A stretch of 7,981 nucleotides of DNA from JBLHKE01 sp047619485 (GTDB lineage Bacteria; Verrucomicrobiota; Verrucomicrobiia; Verrucomicrobiales; DEV007). The stretch is taken from contig JBLHKE010000349.1 in NCBI GenBank assembly GCA_047619485.1, positions 1 to 7,981 on the forward strand, given 5' to 3'. This document shows, one piece after another, positions 5,810 to 7,981 of the stretch. The notes beneath the pieces were generated by a model. That model saw nothing but the letters and a program-made list of their open reading frames with translations. It made no database searches and was not told the origin of the DNA. Position numbers and translations under genes: made by a program. How positions within the stretch are numbered: the first letter of the stretch is position 1; the number at the start of each line of letters is the position of its first letter.

Positions 5810-7396
5810 ATGATGATGCCAACAGACAACCCCGCGCGCCGCCACTTTTTGAAACTCCTCGGCGGCACAGCCCTCGCTAGCGCCAGCCGTCCATGGCAGG
5901 CCCACGCCGAGCAAGACGTGCGGACAATCTCCATCATCCACACCACAGATCTCCATGGGCATATCCTTCCATCCGCCACCTACGAAGGCCTCTCGGACGT
6001 CGGCGGGCTCGCGCGCTGCGCCACCCTGATCCGCCAATGGCGTAAGCAAAACCCGAATTCGCTCTTGCTCGACATCGGCGACGTCTACCAGGGCACGCGG
6101 ACCTCGCAGCGCAACGGTGGCGAACTAATGATCAAGCTGTTCAATAAGCTCAACTACGATAGCTGGACGCTCGGCAACCACGAGTTCGACTGGGGCATCG
6201 AACCACTCCAGAACGCGGTTCAGAACTCGAACATGCCGGTTTTAACCTCGAACGTGAAACTCGAGGGCAAACTTCCCGGCAGCTTGGAAGATGACGGCAA
6301 CCCGCTCTCGAACATCGCCCCTTACATGATGAAGGAAATCGGCGGATTTAAGATCGGCGTGATCGGGGTCGTAACACCTGGTTTACCGTTCTGGTTGCGA
6401 CCTGAGATGACCAAGGGCATCGAAGTCTTCGACCCGGCCGAGGCTGTCCAGTCGGCTGCACGTGCCCTCAAATTGCGCGGCGCCAATGCGATCGTCGTCA
6501 CCGGCCACATGGGTCACCGCTTCGGCCACGACGACTTCGCCAACCGCGTCACCGACATCACGGAGAAGTGCCCTGACGTCAATGTCTTCATCGGCGGCCA
6601 CACCCACATCGATGTCCCGAACTACCGCGCAGGCAAAGCACTCTACACCCAGGCTGGCTACCACGGCATCTACCTCGGCCGCGTCGACCTCGCGTTCTCG
6701 ATGGAGAACCACCGACTAGTCGACAAGCGATCGTTCACCGTGATGATGGATCGGCGCTTCGACCTCGATCCGATTGTCATCGATACCGCATCATCCGAGA
6801 TCGAAGCAGCCAAGCGAGATCTCGCCAAGCCGGTGGGGAAATTGGCAGCGACCCTGTCCGCAAAGACCAAGCCTGGCGAGCCCAGTGATATCCAGCGACT
6901 ACACGCCGTTTCGATCCGCGATGTACTCGCTAAGAATGGAGTCGAGATCGATGCCGTCTTGCACGGACAATTTATCAAGAGTGATGTCGAGCCCGGCGAA
7001 AAAACGCTCGCCGACATGTATCTCCTGGCCCCCTACGAGAACCTCATCGTCACCGCCGAAGTCACCCGTGAGCAGCTCATCGTCATCGCCCAAGAGACAG
7101 GAACGCAAAAGAGCGCCCGGAATATCATGGGGTTGAAGGTGATCTATGATGGCGAGACCGTGACCGAAATCACCCAACAGGATGGTTCTCCCCTCGATCC
7201 CGAAAAACGCTACACGCTAGCGGTCAACAGCTACGACTCCCAATCAGGTGGCAAACGACTCCTTGAGCTGCGTGCGGTCATGCAAGAAAAACTCACCACC
7301 GCGACCTTCCACCCGCAGGAGACACGCGACGCGCTGTCTGAATTTTTCCTCGATAAAGGAACGGTCAGCGCCAGCGATCTTGTGTTCAAATCGTAG
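5810..7396 (+). CDS. Tat-exported 5'-nucleotidase-family metallophosphoesterase
   Basis: A 528-residue protein exported by the Tat route: A9-R10-R11-H-F-L-K is a near-consensus motif, with a probable cleavage near A31-H-A33. The N-terminal metallophosphoesterase domain has the full metal-binding set: D47 and H49 (TTDLHGH), D91 (DIGDVYQG), N123 and H124 (LGNHEFDWG), H233 (TGHMGH), and H264 and H266 (GGHTHID). The C-terminal half matches the 5_nucleotid_C domain (SIRDVLAKNG to about residue 520). It departs from UshA/CD73-type enzymes where substrate is held: the usual NGGxxR block reads LHGQFIKSD (384-392), PFGN reads PYEN (408-411), and the late GGDG(F/Y) block reads SGGKRLLE (479-486). A phosphomonoesterase or cyclic phosphodiesterase acting outside the cytoplasm is likely; nucleotide specificity is uncertain. 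Three ATGs at 5810, 5813 and 5816 could each start the gene; the first is used, and none has a clear ribosome binding site. It is divergent from argA. Confidence 0.88.
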   Translation: MMMPTDNPARRHFLKLLGGTALASASRPWQAHAEQDVRTISIIHTTDLHGHILPSATYEGLSDVGGLARCATLIRQWRKQNPNSLLLDIGDVYQGTRTSQRNGGELMIKLFNKLNYDSWTLGNHEFDWGIEPLQNAVQNSNMPVLTSNVKLEGKLPGSLEDDGNPLSNIAPYMMKEIGGFKIGVIGVVTPGLPFWLRPEMTKGIEVFDPAEAVQSAARALKLRGANAIVVTGHMGHRFGHDDFANRVTDITEKCPDVNVFIGGHTHIDVPNYRAGKALYTQAGYHGIYLGRVDLAFSMENHRLVDKRSFTVMMDRRFDLDPIVIDTASSEIEAAKRDLAKPVGKLAATLSAKTKPGEPSDIQRLHAVSIRDVLAKNGVEIDAVLHGQFIKSDVEPGEKTLADMYLLAPYENLIVTAEVTREQLIVIAQETGTQKSARNIMGLKVIYDGETVTEITQQDGSPLDPEKRYTLAVNSYDSQSGGKRLLELRAVMQEKLTTATFHPQETRDALSEFFLDKGTVSASDLVFKS

Positions 7397-7405
7397 ATGA
7401 GACCA

Positions 7406-7434
7406 AGGAGCTAGGGGCGTGCCCTTCTACTCCT
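7406..7434. terminator. Weak stem-loop between convergent genes
   Basis: AGGAG (7406-7410) can pair with CTCCT (7430-7434), and inside it AGGG (7413-7416) pairs with CCCT (7422-7425) around a GCGTG loop. The structure spans the gap between the nucleotidase-like stop (7394-7396) and the phospholipase stop (7427-7429) and slightly enters the latter gene. It lacks a T-tract on either strand, so it is a poor intrinsic terminator and may be incidental. Confidence 0.22.
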
Positions 7435-7981
7435 CGACCTCCACGCCCTTTCCACTGACCGGGTTTCTACGCACCGTAGCGCCGCCCTCGAAGCCCACTC
7501 GATATTCACCCAAGCGCTCATCTGCTTCCGGATAATCAGTGCTGACAAACTGTGCGCCACTGGCCAGCGCCTTCTCCCGCCGATCCGTTTTGTTCTCGCG
7601 CGCCTCCAGCGTCCCAGCATCCGCCCGGGTTCGAACGATGAACCCTGACTTCACCAGTCGCTGGATCAGTTCAAACCCACCCAGCGGATCGTTCAGCTTA
7701 AAAAAGGCGGCTCCCGGATCGTTCTCCGCGACACTGGCAAACATCAATCTTCCTTCCAACGAGGGGTTCCCCTCAAGGTAGGCATCCCGGATCCTCGCAC
7801 CGTTATCCAGCGCAAACATCACCTTCCCCCGCACAGAATCCAACACCGGCCAACCGTTCTTCATCACCGCCTCACGCAGGGTCTTCGCCGCACCACGCAC
7901 ATCGTCCGGAAGTACGATCGCCCCCTTCCCAAAGACCTCCAAGATCTCCGCCTCGAGCGCCTCTAACTGCTCCCGATCGAA
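7427..7981 (-). CDS. Ca2+-dependent phosphoinositide-specific phospholipase C-like protein, C-terminal part
   Basis: Partial gene: 184 codons plus the TAG stop; the frame is open through the right edge, so the start and N-terminal half are missing. The visible part reads as the C-terminal half of the PI-PLC-C1 type of TIM-barrel phospholipase C. Supporting blocks, in order, are the segment beginning FDREQLEALEAEI, PDDVRG followed by TLREAV, GWPVLDSVRGKVMFALDN, NPSLEGRLMFAS, KLNDP, GFIVRTRADAGTLEAR, and ALASGAQFVSTDYP near the end of the barrel, then GGATVRRNPVSGKG near the C-terminus. The ASGAQFVSTDYP strand resembles the last barrel strand of glycerophosphodiesterase and PI-PLC folds. The catalytic His residues would lie in the missing part. 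A TTG at 7942-7940 is an internal codon, not the start. Such proteins are normally secreted. The gene is convergent with the nucleotidase-like gene, 30 bp between stops. The family call is from recalled motif similarity. Confidence 0.75.
   Translation of the reverse strand, partial: FDREQLEALEAEILEVFGKGAIVLPDDVRGAAKTLREAVMKNGWPVLDSVRGKVMFALDNGARIRDAYLEGNPSLEGRLMFASVAENDPGAAFFKLNDPLGGFELIQRLVKSGFIVRTRADAGTLEARENKTDRREKALASGAQFVSTDYPEADERLGEYRVGFEGGATVRRNPVSGKGVEVEE

Noticed and set aside
5624..6049. Long upstream extension of the argA frame on the minus strand
   Set aside because: The frame is open only because of high GC; the extra residues are low-complexity, show no ArgA similarity and lie antisense to the nucleotidase-like gene. 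The ArgA family start fits the ATG at 5623.
1..7981. PIG-L deacetylase and PI-PLC as parts of a GPI-like lipid pathway
   Set aside because: The two genes are about 7 kb apart with unrelated genes between, and bacterial PIG-L enzymes act on many substrates; the shared inositol theme is in the family names only.
1..7981. CRISPR, tRNA/rRNA genes, insertion sequences, defence or toxin-antitoxin systems
   Set aside because: No spaced direct repeats, cloverleaf-like sequences, transposase motifs or terminal inverted repeats were seen; nearly all of the window is accounted for by the six genes.

Overview
This is a GC-rich window of ordinary chromosomal genes. The gene content suggests a member of the Planctomycetes-Verrucomicrobia group, most likely Verrucomicrobia. 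The clues are a Tat-exported DUF1501 protein, a PIG-L deacetylase of a type common in that group, a TgpA-like membrane transglutaminase and weak Shine-Dalgarno signals. The taxonomic call is an inference from gene families. No rRNA or other phylogenetic marker is present.

Layout, left to right: (1) the start and N-terminal 161 residues of a PIG-L family deacetylase on the minus strand, cut by the left edge; (2) a 734-residue membrane-anchored transglutaminase on the minus strand, 81 bp upstream of the PIG-L gene and possibly co-transcribed with it; (3) a short divergent intergenic region; (4) a 482-residue DUF1501 protein with a twin-arginine signal on the plus strand; (5) a 46-bp convergent gap holding an AT-rich inverted repeat; (6) a complete argA (N-acetylglutamate synthase, kinase-like domain plus GNAT domain) on the minus strand; (7) a 186-bp divergent gap with a compact hairpin and a repeated heptamer; (8) a Tat-exported 5'-nucleotidase-family metallophosphoesterase on the plus strand; (9) the C-terminal 184 residues of a Ca2+-dependent phosphoinositide phospholipase C-like protein on the minus strand, cut by the right edge.

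The genes do not form an obvious single pathway. Four of the six are predicted to act at or outside the inner membrane: the transglutaminase, the DUF1501 protein, the nucleotidase-like protein and probably the phospholipase. The last two are tail to tail and are both phosphoesterase families, so a phosphorus-scavenging theme is possible but unproven. argA is the only recognisable housekeeping biosynthetic gene (first step of arginine synthesis).

I found no CRISPR array, tRNA or rRNA gene, insertion sequence, phage gene or defence-system signature, and no convincing new multi-gene system. The points most worth checking are the altered substrate-pocket motifs of the nucleotidase-like protein, the two intergenic inverted repeats, and the DUF1501 gene lacking its usual partner gene.
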